Assembly (NCBI RefSeq): GCF_024171785.1
Contig: NZ_JAMTCK010000013.1
Location: 209,900-273,899 of the forward strand
Direction of reading: 5' to 3'
DNA length: 64,000 bases
Source: Goodfellowiella coeruleoviolacea
GTDB lineage: Bacteria > Actinomycetota > Actinomycetes > Mycobacteriales > Pseudonocardiaceae
Below, in pieces: positions 44,289 to 51,659 of this stretch. Numbering within the stretch: position 1 is the stretch's first letter; the number at the start of each line of letters is the position of its first letter. Below the pieces are notes generated by a model. It had not been told where the DNA came from. It did not search any database and saw only the letters and a program-made list of their open reading frames with translations. Position numbers and translations under genes: made by a program.

Positions 44289-44918
44289 ATGTACTCCTCC
44301 CGACGACTCGTGGCCGCGCTGGCTGTCGCCGCGTTCTCCGTTGGTGTTGCCGGCTGCGCACAGCAGGTCGCGGGCACTCCGGTCGCCGGGGCGGCGGCAG
44401 GGTCCTCGGACAGCAGCAGCGAGAAGTCCTCCGGCACCCGCCCGTCCACCGGGTCCAGCGCGTCGACCAGGCCCAGCTCGGGCAGCACACCCGGCGGGTC
44501 GACCGGTGATGTCACCATGGCGACCCGCAAGGCCACCGACGGCTACGAGGTCTGCACCCTGCTGAGCAAGGACGAGTTGCAGCGCGTCGTGGGCGGCACG
44601 TTCACCAACGACCCCGCCGGCTCGGGGTTCTGCATCCTGCAGACCAAGGACCCGTACCAGGTGGTCAGCCTGATCGTGACGGTGCTGGACGACGAGACCA
44701 AGGCCAAGGGCGAGCAGACCACGGTCGGCGGCAACACCGCCTACCAGGTGGTGGACGAGGACGGCGCCTGCGACCTGCACGTCATGCTCACCGACGACCC
44801 CAAGGCCTTCATCAACACGCTCGACGCGGGCGTGGCGGTCATCTCCGGCGGCGGTGACGCGTGCGAGGGCGCGCGGAAGCTGGCCGAGGCGGTGTTCGCC
44901 AAGCTGCCCAACGCCTGA
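44289..44918 (+). CDS. DUF3558 family lipoprotein
   Basis: A 209-residue secreted lipoprotein. MYSSRRLVAALAVAAFSVGVAGC is a complete lipoprotein signal with the lipidated cysteine at residue 23; a Ser/Thr/Gly-rich linker follows to about residue 75. The globular domain has four cysteines in the pattern EVCTLLSKDELQ, GFCILQTKD, GACDLHVML and DACEGARKLAEAVFAKL, which is the DUF3558 signature. ATG with GAAAGG upstream. The family is abundant in Pseudonocardiales and mycobacteria and has no firmly known function. It is monocistronic, ending at a strong hairpin. Confidence 0.9.
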   Translation: MYSSRRLVAALAVAAFSVGVAGCAQQVAGTPVAGAAAGSSDSSSEKSSGTRPSTGSSASTRPSSGSTPGGSTGDVTMATRKATDGYEVCTLLSKDELQRVVGGTFTNDPAGSGFCILQTKDPYQVVSLIVTVLDDETKAKGEQTTVGGNTAYQVVDEDGACDLHVMLTDDPKAFINTLDAGVAVISGGGDACEGARKLAEAVFAKLPNA

Positions 44919-44923
44919 GGTGG

Positions 44924-44964
44924 CGGGAGGCGGGGTGGGCGGGCTGGCCCCACCCCGCCTCCCG
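44924..44964. terminator. Bidirectional terminator
   Basis: A perfect 16-bp stem (44924-44939 with 44949-44964) and a 9-base loop begin a few bases after the DUF3558 stop and face the convergent sulfurtransferase gene. Confidence 0.8.
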
Positions 44965-44998
44965 GCGTCCGACCCGCTGGAGTCAGGGACCCCCGGTG

Positions 44999-45976
44999 TC
45001 AGCAGCCCCGGGTCGGGTCGCCGTCGGGTTCCTGGTCGCCGTCGGGTTCCGGGCCGGTGGCGGCGGGGCGGTCGGGGTCGGCGCTCCAGTTCGACCAGGA
45101 ACCCGCGTACAGGGCGGCCGGGTGCTCGGCGGTGGTCAGTCCGGCGACCTCCAGGGCGAGCACCACGGACGAGGCGGTGACCCCCGACCCGCAGTAGGCG
45201 CCCACGGCGGGGCGGGTCGCCCCGCTCCCAGCGACGTCCAGCCCAACGCCCCCCTGCTCAGCGACGTCCTGCCCAGCGACACCCTGCTCAGGGACGCCCA
45301 GTTCGGTGAACCGGTCCCGCAGCCGCGCCGGGCTCAGCCAGTGGCCGTCCGCGCCCACGTTGCCGGCGGCCGGGGCGTTGACCGCGCCCGGGATGTGCCC
45401 GGCCCGGGGGTCGACCGGCTCGACCTCGCCCCGGTAGCGCTGCGGCGCCCTGGCGTCGAGCAGCACGCCGTTCCGGGCCAGGCCGGCCGCCTGGTCGGCG
45501 TCCAGCACCGGCATGGCGCCGGGCCGCAGCACGATGTCGCCGGGCACCGGGTCGGGCACCCGGTCGGTGACCGGTCGGCCCTGGCCGACCCACGCGGCGT
45601 ACCCGCCGTCGAGCACGGCCACCTGCCGGTGGCCGCCCCAGCGCAGCAGCCACCAGACCCGAGCCGCCACCGACCCGTCCCCGTCGTCGTAGGCCACGAC
45701 CGGGTGGCCGGCGCGCACCCCGGCGGCACGCAGCACCCGCTGGAGGTCCTCGGCGTCGGGCAGCGGGTGGCGGCCGGCCGGTCCCGGCGGCCCGGCCAGT
45801 TCCCGGTCCAGGTCCACGAACACCGCACCGGGAAGATGGGCCTGCTGGTAGTCGTTGCGCCCAGGGGGACCGCCCAGCCGCCAGCGGACGTCGAGGACGA
45901 CCGGTGGGTTGGGGCCTTCGAGTGCCTCGGCGAGCACCGCGGTGCTGACCAGAGGGTGACTGCTCAGTGACTGCAC
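44999..45976 (-). CDS. sseA: Rhodanese-type sulfurtransferase (SseA-like)
   Basis: A 325-residue two-domain rhodanese, thiosulfate or 3-mercaptopyruvate sulfurtransferase. The inactive N-terminal domain begins LVSTAVLAEAL...PVVLDVRWRLGG with HLPGAVFVDLDREL; the catalytic C-terminal domain has LLDARAPQRYRGEVEPVDPRAGHIPGAVNAP and the active-site loop YCGSGVTASS, which resembles mercaptopyruvate sulfurtransferases (CGSGVT) more than rhodaneses. Between FTELGVPEQ and AVGAYCG the protein carries an insertion of about 25 residues encoded by five degenerate 15-bp repeats (45224-45298). GTG 45976 is chosen because homology begins there; the frame is open for 42 more codons. Confidence 0.88.
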   Translation of the reverse strand: MQSLSSHPLVSTAVLAEALEGPNPPVVLDVRWRLGGPPGRNDYQQAHLPGAVFVDLDRELAGPPGPAGRHPLPDAEDLQRVLRAAGVRAGHPVVAYDDGDGSVAARVWWLLRWGGHRQVAVLDGGYAAWVGQGRPVTDRVPDPVPGDIVLRPGAMPVLDADQAAGLARNGVLLDARAPQRYRGEVEPVDPRAGHIPGAVNAPAAGNVGADGHWLSPARLRDRFTELGVPEQGVAGQDVAEQGGVGLDVAGSGATRPAVGAYCGSGVTASSVVLALEVAGLTTAEHPAALYAGSWSNWSADPDRPAATGPEPDGDQEPDGDPTRGC

Positions 45977-46119
45977 CGCACCATCCTGCCTGGTCCGCGC
46001 CCGCGCGTGGCGGTGTCCAGGCGGGACCGGCCAGCGCGGAGCGGACCGAGCGCGGCGACGAGCGGTCGGAACCGCCTCACTCGAAGCGACTAGCATTAAC
46101 ACTGACGAAGGGGAACGGT

Positions 46120-46818
46120 GTGAACGACCTCATCGACACCACTGAGATGTACCTCAAGACCATCTTCGAACTGGAAGAAGAGGGTGTTGTGCCGCTGCGC
46201 GCCCGCATCGCGGAGCGGCTGGGCCAGAGCGGCCCGACGGTCAGTCAGACGGTGGGCCGGATGGAGCGGGACGGGTTGGTGATGGTCGCCGAGGACCGGC
46301 ACCTCCAGCTGACCTCGCAGGGGCGGGACCTGGCGATCGCGGTGATGCGCAAGCACCGCCTGGCCGAGCGGCTGCTGGTGGACGTGATCGGCCTGGAGTG
46401 GGAGCACGTGCACAGCGAGGCGTGCCGGTGGGAGCACGTGATGAGCGAGGCGGTCGAGCGCAAGCTCGTCAAGCTGCTCAACAACCCCACCACCTCCCCG
46501 TACGGCAACCCCATCCCCGGTCTGGACCGGTTGGGCAACGGCGGCAAGCCGGCGCCGCCGGTGGAGCCCGGCCTGGTGCGGGTGGACGAGGTGGCCCGGC
46601 GCGGCGGCGGCGAGGTCGAGGTGCGCCGCATCGCCGAGCACGTCCAGCTCGACCCGGAGCTGATGGCCGACCTGAAGGAGGCCAACGTGGTCCCCGGCGC
46701 CACCGTGCGGGTGCTGCCCCAGGCCCCTGCCGTGCGCACCGTGCAGGTCTCCGGCAACGACAACACCGCCGAACTGGACCTGTCCGTGGCCCACGCCGTC
46801 ATGGTGCTGCCCCGGTGA
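46120..46818 (+). CDS. ideR: Iron-dependent repressor IdeR/DtxR
   Basis: A 232-residue metal-activated repressor controlling iron uptake and storage. The winged helix (PLRARIAERLGQSGPTVSQTVGRMERDGLVMV) is followed by the dimerisation domain and a C-terminal SH3-like domain (VVPGATVRVLPQAP). All ligands of both metal sites are present at the mycobacterial numbers: Met10, His79, Glu83, His98, Cys102, Glu105 and His106 (EACRWEHVMSEAVE). GTG 46120 follows GAAGGGGA. Galactokinase starts within its stop codon (GTGA) and galE follows, an arrangement related to the dtxR-galE operon of corynebacteria. Confidence 0.96.
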   Translation: MNDLIDTTEMYLKTIFELEEEGVVPLRARIAERLGQSGPTVSQTVGRMERDGLVMVAEDRHLQLTSQGRDLAIAVMRKHRLAERLLVDVIGLEWEHVHSEACRWEHVMSEAVERKLVKLLNNPTTSPYGNPIPGLDRLGNGGKPAPPVEPGLVRVDEVARRGGGEVEVRRIAEHVQLDPELMADLKEANVVPGATVRVLPQAPAVRTVQVSGNDNTAELDLSVAHAVMVLPR

Positions 46819-48086
46819 GGCCGGCTGAGCGCGCGGCGACGACCTTCGCCGAGGTGCACGGGCGTCCCCCGGTGGGCGTGTGGTCGGCTCCCGGCCGGGT
46901 CAACCTGATCGGCGAGCACACCGACTACAACAACGGCTTCGTGCTGCCGTTCGCCCTGCCCCACCGCACCGCGGTGGCCGCGGCCCCGCGCGGTGACGGG
47001 CAGCTGGTCGCGGCCACGCTCGGCTCGGACGGCGCCCTCCAGCACGCCGCCCCGGTGGCCGTGGCCGACCTGGAGCCAGGGCGGGTCACCGGGTGGGCCG
47101 CGTACGTGGCCGGCGTGGCCTGGGTGCTGCGGGACCAGGGGCTGCTGGCCGGTGGCGCCGACCTGGTGATCGCCGGTGACGTGCCCACGGGCGCGGGCCT
47201 GTCCTCGTCGCACGCCCTGGAGTGCGCGGTCGCGCTGGCCCTGCTCGGGCTGGCCGGCATCGAGGTCGACCCGGCCGAGGACGCGGCCAGCCACCCGACA
47301 CCCACCAGCACGGTGCCGGCCAGCCCGACACCCACCAGCACAGCACCCACCAGCACAGCACCCACCAGCGCAGTGCCCAGCCGGCAGGAGATCGCCCGGT
47401 GGGTGCAGCGCAGCGAGAACGACTTCGTCGGTGCCCCGACCGGCCTGTTGGACCAGACCGCGTCGCTGTGCTGCGTCGAGGCGCACGCGCTGTTCCTGGA
47501 CGTGCGGTCGTTCGAGACCGAGCAGGTGGCCTTCGACGCGGCCGCGTCCGGACTGGACGTGCTGGTCATCGACACCCGGGCGAACCACTCGCACAGCGAG
47601 TCCGGCTACGGCGAGCGGCGGCGGGGCTGTGAGCGCGCCGCCGAACTGCTGGGCGTGCCGTCGCTGCGCGAGGTCGAGTCGGCCGGGCTGACCGACGCCC
47701 TGGCGCGGCTGCCCGAACAGCTGCGGCCCCTGGTCCGGCACGTGGTCACCGAGAACGACCGGGTGCTGTCCACTGTGGCGCTGCTGCGGGACAAGCAGCT
47801 GGCCGAGGTCGGGCCGGTGCTGACGGCCTCGCACGTGAGCCTGCGCGACGACTACCGCATCTCCTGTCTGGAGCTGGACGTCGCCGTGGACGCCGCGCTG
47901 GCCGCGGGTGCCCTGGGCGCCCGGATGATCGGCGGTGGCTTCGGCGGCTCGGCGATCGCGCTGGTGCGCTCCGACGAGCGGGAATCCGTGGAGCGGGCGG
48001 TGCTCACGGCCTTCGCCGAGCGGTCGCTGGCCACGCCGCGGCTGTTCACGGCGGTGCCGTCGGCCGGTGCCGGGCGGGATCAGTAG
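46815..48086 (+). CDS. galK: Galactokinase
   Basis: Phosphorylates galactose at C1 in the Leloir pathway. About 423 residues of the GHMP kinase superfamily: the galactose signature [23 protein letters not shown], the ATP loop [21 protein letters not shown], and C-terminal [17 protein letters not shown]. Between the ATP loop and [19 protein letters not shown] lies an extra Pro/Thr/Ser segment of about 30 residues encoded by 15-bp tandem repeats (47299-47373), placed in a surface loop. GTG 46815 overlaps the ideR stop. galE follows 91 bases later; galT is not in the window. Confidence 0.95.
   Translation: MRPAERAATTFAEVHGRPPVGVWSAPGRVNLIGEHTDYNNGFVLPFALPHRTAVAAAPRGDGQLVAATLGSDGALQHAAPVAVADLEPGRVTGWAAYVAGVAWVLRDQGLLAGGADLVIAGDVPTGAGLSSSHALECAVALALLGLAGIEVDPAEDAASHPTPTSTVPASPTPTSTAPTSTAPTSAVPSRQEIARWVQRSENDFVGAPTGLLDQTASLCCVEAHALFLDVRSFETEQVAFDAAASGLDVLVIDTRANHSHSESGYGERRRGCERAAELLGVPSLREVESAGLTDALARLPEQLRPLVRHVVTENDRVLSTVALLRDKQLAEVGPVLTASHVSLRDDYRISCLELDVAVDAALAAGALGARMIGGGFGGSAIALVRSDERESVERAVLTAFAERSLATPRLFTAVPSAGAGRDQ
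47299..47373 (+). repeat. 15-bp tandem repeat in galK
   Basis: Five units of CACCCACCAGCACAG type, the second strongly diverged, in frame and encoding PTSTA-like pentapeptides. Confidence 0.9.
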
Positions 48087-48177
48087 TCTCGCCGGCACAA
48101 CCCCTCCTGTCCGGCCGGTGGGCCGGCGGGCGGGGCGGCTGGCCAACAACCCCTTCCACGGAAAGACGAGGTACGCG

Positions 48178-49140
48178 GTGAAGCTGCTCGTGACGGGCGG
48201 TGCGGGATACGTCGGCAGCGTGTGCGCCGCCAGGCTGGTGGAGGCCGGGCACGAGGTCGTCGTGGTGGACGACCTGTCCACCGGCCACGCGGACGCGGTT
48301 CCCGACGGTTGCCGGTTCGTCGAGGGTGACCTCGCCGACGTGGCCGGCTCGCTGCTGGGCGAGGGCTTCGACGGGGTGCTGCACTTCGCGGCCAAGTCAC
48401 TGGTGGGCGAGTCCATGCAGGACCCGGCCAAGTACTGGCACGGCAACGTGATCACCTCCGTTCGACTGCTGGACGCCATGCGCGAGCACGGCACCCCCCG
48501 GTTGGTCTTCTCCTCGACCGCGGCCACCTACGGCGAGCCGGACGTGGTGCCGATCCCGGAGACCGCGGCCACCCAGCCGACCAACACCTACGGCGCCACC
48601 AAGCTGGCCATCGACTACGCGATCACCTCCTACGCCGCGGCGCACGGGCTGGCCGCGGTGAGCCTGCGCTACTTCAACGTGGCCGGCGCGCACGGCCGGT
48701 TCGGTGAGCGGCACGCCACCGAGACGCACCTCATCCCGCTCGTGCTGCAGGTCGCGCTGGGCCAGCGGGAGCAGGTGCAGATCTACGGCGAGGACTGGCC
48801 CACCGAGGACGGCACGTGCGTGCGCGACTACATCCACGTCACCGACCTGGCCGACGCCCACCTGCTGGCCCTGGACCACGCCAAGCCCGGTGAGCACCAG
48901 ATCTACAACCTCGGCAACGGCACCGGCTTCTCGGTGCGGCAGGTGATCGACACCTGCCGCGCGGTGACCGGCCACCCGATCCCCGCGGCCGTGGCCCCGC
49001 GCCGCGCCGGCGACCCGGCGGTGCTGATCGCCTCCAGCGAGCAGGCCCGCGTCCAGCTGGGCTGGAAGCCGGAGCGCGCCAGCCTGGAGACCATCGTGGC
49101 CGACGCCTGGCGCTTCACCCGGGAGCGCCACCAGGGCTGA
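48178..49140 (+). CDS. galE: UDP-glucose 4-epimerase
   Basis: Interconverts UDP-glucose and UDP-galactose with bound NAD. A 320-residue extended [27 protein letters not shown] at the N-terminus, [15 protein letters not shown], the serine in [11 protein letters not shown], and YxxxK in [12 protein letters not shown], followed by [17 protein letters not shown] and [15 protein letters not shown] 48178 has GACGAGG upstream. It lies 91 bases after galK in the ideR-galK-galE group. Activity on N-acetyl sugars is possible. Confidence 0.95.
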   Translation: MKLLVTGGAGYVGSVCAARLVEAGHEVVVVDDLSTGHADAVPDGCRFVEGDLADVAGSLLGEGFDGVLHFAAKSLVGESMQDPAKYWHGNVITSVRLLDAMREHGTPRLVFSSTAATYGEPDVVPIPETAATQPTNTYGATKLAIDYAITSYAAAHGLAAVSLRYFNVAGAHGRFGERHATETHLIPLVLQVALGQREQVQIYGEDWPTEDGTCVRDYIHVTDLADAHLLALDHAKPGEHQIYNLGNGTGFSVRQVIDTCRAVTGHPIPAAVAPRRAGDPAVLIASSEQARVQLGWKPERASLETIVADAWRFTRERHQG

Positions 49141-49169
49141 GCCCGCCCCCGGTGCTGTCTGGCCGGTCG

Positions 49170-49209
49170 CGGCGGGGCGGGGAGCGCGCCGGTGCTCCCG
49201 TCCCCGCCG
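49170..49209. terminator. Terminator between galE and the DUF4192 gene
   Basis: A 14-bp stem interrupted by one 2x2 internal loop (49170-49185 with 49194-49209) and an 8-base loop, lying between convergent genes. Confidence 0.6.
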
Positions 49210-49345
49210 GACCGGTCGCCCACCAGGTCCCCACCGCCGCCGCCACCGGTGTGTGGATCGGTGGCGGACGGGTCCGTGCCGGACGGCCCGGCCAGCCCCT
49301 GGCCCGCGTCGGGTGCGTGTGGTGTGCCGGGTGACGTGCTGGTGG

Positions 49346-50431
49346 TCAGGCATGGTTGTCCTCCGCTCGTGGTGGTCCGGGTGGGTGTTCCGGGCCGAGC
49401 AGGTGCGCGGCGTCGGTGGCCGCGTCCGCGACGAGCGTGGCCAGTCGGTCCGGGGGCAGCCCGGTGTCCAGGGCCGCGCGCAGCAGGCCGGCCAGCCGAT
49501 GCCCCGGGTGGGCCAGGTCGGCCTGTTCCAGTGCCACCGAGGCCAGTGACCCCTCACCGCGCAGGTAGGCGCAGAACGCCAGCAGCGTGGCTGGTTCGGC
49601 GCGCTCGGGCGGTGGTGTGGCCCTGGCCAGCGCGGTCCACAGCCGCTCGGCCACCTCGGCCTGGTCCCCGGCGCAGCTGGCCAGGCAGGCGTCCCGCACC
49701 CGGGCGTCGGTGAGGGCGACGGCCAACCGCACCACGTCGTCGTCGGTGAGCGCGGTCTCGCCGTGCGCCCAGCGGGCCAGCACCTCGCGCACGGCCACGA
49801 GGTCGCGGCGGGCCCGCGTCGGACCGGCTCTGGCCCGCTCGGCCTCGGCTGCCTCGACCGCGACGGCCAGCCGCGCCGACCGCCGGGCGAGCACGTCCGG
49901 GGCGGCCGGCGCGAGCTGGGCGGCCAGCTCCGCCCGGCTGCCGAAGGTGATCAGGCCGGCGGCGGCGCTGGTGGCGGCCAGCACCGTGCAGCCGGGATCG
50001 GGCACGGTGCCGTGGCAGTGCTGGTCGTCGTAGCAGTGCCAGGCGGCGTCGGCGGCGATCCGGCTGACCCACAGCGCGTGGATCACCGCGATGTCGGCCG
50101 CGCACAGCAGGCCGTCGAGGGTGTGCACGAGCTGGCGGTGCGGCAGGTCCAGGGCGGATCGCGGCTGCCCGCCGCCGACCACCAGCACGGCGGCGGCCCT
50201 GGCCCGCTGCTGGTGCAGCGGCAGGACGAGCTGGTCGGGAATGGCCTCCCGGTGTTGCGGCCCTGGCAGGTCCATCCGCAACGTCATGGCGATCTTGGTG
50301 GCCGAGGTGCCGCCCTTGGTGGCGATCAGCACGACGGAGTCGGTGGGGTGGAAGCCGAGCAGGTGTGGCACGGCGGCGATCAGCTCACCCGGGTCGCGGA
50401 GCCGGATGCGGGACTTCGATGGCGCGTTCAT
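49346..50431 (-). CDS. DUF4192 domain protein
   Basis: A 361-residue cytoplasmic protein of the DUF4192 family, which is nearly restricted to Actinobacteria and has no known function. The N-terminal IRLRDPGELIAAVPHLLGFHPTDSVVLIAT is the hallmark; ALWVSRIAADAAWHCYDDQHCHGTVPDP in the middle and LLAFCAYLRGEGSLASVALEQADLAHPGHRLAGLLRAALDTGLPPD near the C-terminus are also typical. ATG 50431. A perfect and a near-perfect DnaA-box-like nonamer lie 50-80 bases upstream of its start. Confidence 0.92.
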   Translation of the reverse strand: MNAPSKSRIRLRDPGELIAAVPHLLGFHPTDSVVLIATKGGTSATKIAMTLRMDLPGPQHREAIPDQLVLPLHQQRARAAAVLVVGGGQPRSALDLPHRQLVHTLDGLLCAADIAVIHALWVSRIAADAAWHCYDDQHCHGTVPDPGCTVLAATSAAAGLITFGSRAELAAQLAPAAPDVLARRSARLAVAVEAAEAERARAGPTRARRDLVAVREVLARWAHGETALTDDDVVRLAVALTDARVRDACLASCAGDQAEVAERLWTALARATPPPERAEPATLLAFCAYLRGEGSLASVALEQADLAHPGHRLAGLLRAALDTGLPPDRLATLVADAATDAAHLLGPEHPPGPPRAEDNHA

Positions 50432-50787
50432 GCCCTAACGATCGGCCGGCCGCGCGCTGAGGGAAACTCGTAACCGCTCCACTGTGGACAACCTGGAGCC
50501 CTGTGCACAACTGGCTTCTCGATCGGGTGAACTTCGTCGGCACCACTCCGTGAGCCGGTATCCTGCGCGTCCCCAGTGGACGGTCCCGGCACCGGGAACG
50601 CCGGCAGGGGCGTCCCCGGCCGGCAGGGGGAATCACCGGCGGGAACACCCCTCGGAACACCACGTCAGCGCACCGGGTCGACTGGTCGGGGGACGGTGGA
50701 CCCGACGGGCTGGTGGCGTTTTCTGGCCCTGACCGGAGGTCAGCCTTTGGTACTGACCGGAGGTCAGCGGTTGCCCCTGACCACGGG
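50432..50787. other. Intergenic region between DUF4192 and M23 peptidase genes
   Basis: No gene is supported in these 356 bases. It contains two DnaA-box-like nonamers (50483-50510), one copy of the CCACTGTGG motif at 50479, and three regularly spaced CTGACC-N3-GGTCAG dyads from 50729 into the end of the peptidase gene. Confidence 0.6.
50483..50510 (-). promoter_or_regulatory. Pair of DnaA-box-like nonamers
   Basis: The minus strand reads TTGTCCACA (50491-50483), the actinobacterial consensus DnaA box, and TTGTGCACA (50510-50502), one mismatch, 19 bases apart in the same orientation. With no dnaA or dnaN nearby this is not an origin; DnaA control of the DUF4192 promoter is possible. Confidence 0.35.
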
Positions 50788-50791
50788 TCAG
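50729..50791. repeat. Three CTGACC-N3-GGTCAG dyads with exact 24-bp period
   Basis: Copies at 50729-50743, 50753-50767 and 50777-50791; the first two are identical, the third has ACG in the centre. Each can form a 6-bp hairpin. The last copy contains the stop codon of the M23 peptidase gene. They may be a triple terminator or a regulator array. Confidence 0.85.
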
Positions 50792-51561
50792 CAGGTGGGC
50801 GCGACCTGGCCGTCCGCGCCGGTGTAGACGTAGGCGTCGGAGATGTAGCCGGTGCCGATCTTGTCCCACAGGGCGGTGGTGCCGTACTTGCCGGTCACGG
50901 TCTCGCCCTTGACCTGGCAGCTGATGGTCACGGCGGTGCCGCTGGCCACCGACCCCACGGCGGAGTAGCTGGTGCCCGGGCCGGAGCGCACGGTCACGGC
51001 CGCGCCGCTGTCGGTCTGCACGGTGCCGCCGACGCCGTTGCCGCACTTGTTCTGGCTGGTGTAGTTGCGGCTGCCCCAGTAGAGGATCTGCGAGCCACCG
51101 AAGGTGATCTTGACGGCGGTGCCGCCGGAGCGCTCCTCGAAGTGCAGGTGCGCACCGGTGGAGCCCCCGGTGTTGCCGACGTTGCCGATCTGCTGGCCCT
51201 GGCTGACGGTCTGGCCCACGGACACGCTCTGCACGGACAGGTGCGCGTACCGGGTGGTCCAGCCGCTGCCGTGGTCGATCTCGATCCACCTGCCGTAGCT
51301 GGTGCTGCCCTCGTTGGCCACCCGGCTCACCGTGCCGGCCGCCGCGGCCACCACGGGGTCGCCCTCGTCGTTGGCGCGGTTGAAGTCCACGGCGTTGGCC
51401 GGGCTGTGGTTGGTCCTGGTCTGCCCCTCCCAGGTCTGTCCACACGGGAACGGCAGCTGGAAGTTGGGCGCGGCCGCCGCCTCACCCTGCCACAGGGCGA
51501 GACTCATCACCGGGGCGAGCAGGGTCGCTCCCAGCGCCGCCACCCTCCGGGAACGGGTCAT
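50788..51561 (-). CDS. Secreted M23 family metallopeptidase with SH3-like domain
   Basis: A 257-residue exported peptidoglycan hydrolase. The signal peptide runs to about AAAA (residues 28-31). The M23 domain shows the zinc residues His52 and Asp59 (NHSPANAVDF), the loop WIEIDHGSGWTTRYAHLSVQSV with His107, GQQIGNVGNTGGSTGAHLHFE with His138-x-His140. A C-terminal SH3b-like domain (VTVRSGPGTSYSAVGSVASGTAVTISCQVKG) would bind the wall. ATG 51561 with GGAGG five bases upstream is clear. The ribosome binding site is inside an 8-bp hairpin (51562-51587). It follows the X-Pro peptidase gene by 98 bases on the same strand, but the AT-rich gap suggests its own promoter. Confidence 0.92.
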   Translation of the reverse strand: MTRSRRVAALGATLLAPVMSLALWQGEAAAAPNFQLPFPCGQTWEGQTRTNHSPANAVDFNRANDEGDPVVAAAAGTVSRVANEGSTSYGRWIEIDHGSGWTTRYAHLSVQSVSVGQTVSQGQQIGNVGNTGGSTGAHLHFEERSGGTAVKITFGGSQILYWGSRNYTSQNKCGNGVGGTVQTDSGAAVTVRSGPGTSYSAVGSVASGTAVTISCQVKGETVTGKYGTTALWDKIGTGYISDAYVYTGADGQVAPTC

Positions 51562-51587
51562 GTGCACCTCCATCGCTCTAGGTGCAC
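51562..51587 (-). promoter_or_regulatory. Hairpin sequestering the M23 ribosome binding site
   Basis: GTGCACCT and AGGTGCAC (8 bp, 10-base loop) lie immediately before the ATG; the 3' arm contains the AGG of the Shine-Dalgarno GGAGG and ends at the start codon. Folding would hide the ribosome binding site, suggesting translational control. Confidence 0.55.
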
Positions 51588-51659
51588 AGATCTGACCACG
51601 GTGGCGTACAGAAGGGGAATATTTTCCATACAAAGATATGGTGAAGAAATCACCAACCA

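Noticed and set aside
50483-50510. A replication origin
   Set aside because: Only two DnaA-like boxes, no AT-rich unwinding region and no dnaA, dnaN or gyrase genes nearby.
51588-51659. A c-di-AMP (ydaO-type) riboswitch before the M23 peptidase, as is common for actinobacterial wall hydrolases
   Set aside because: The gap to the upstream gene is only 98 bases and none of the conserved riboswitch segments is seen; only the ribosome-binding-site hairpin is supported.
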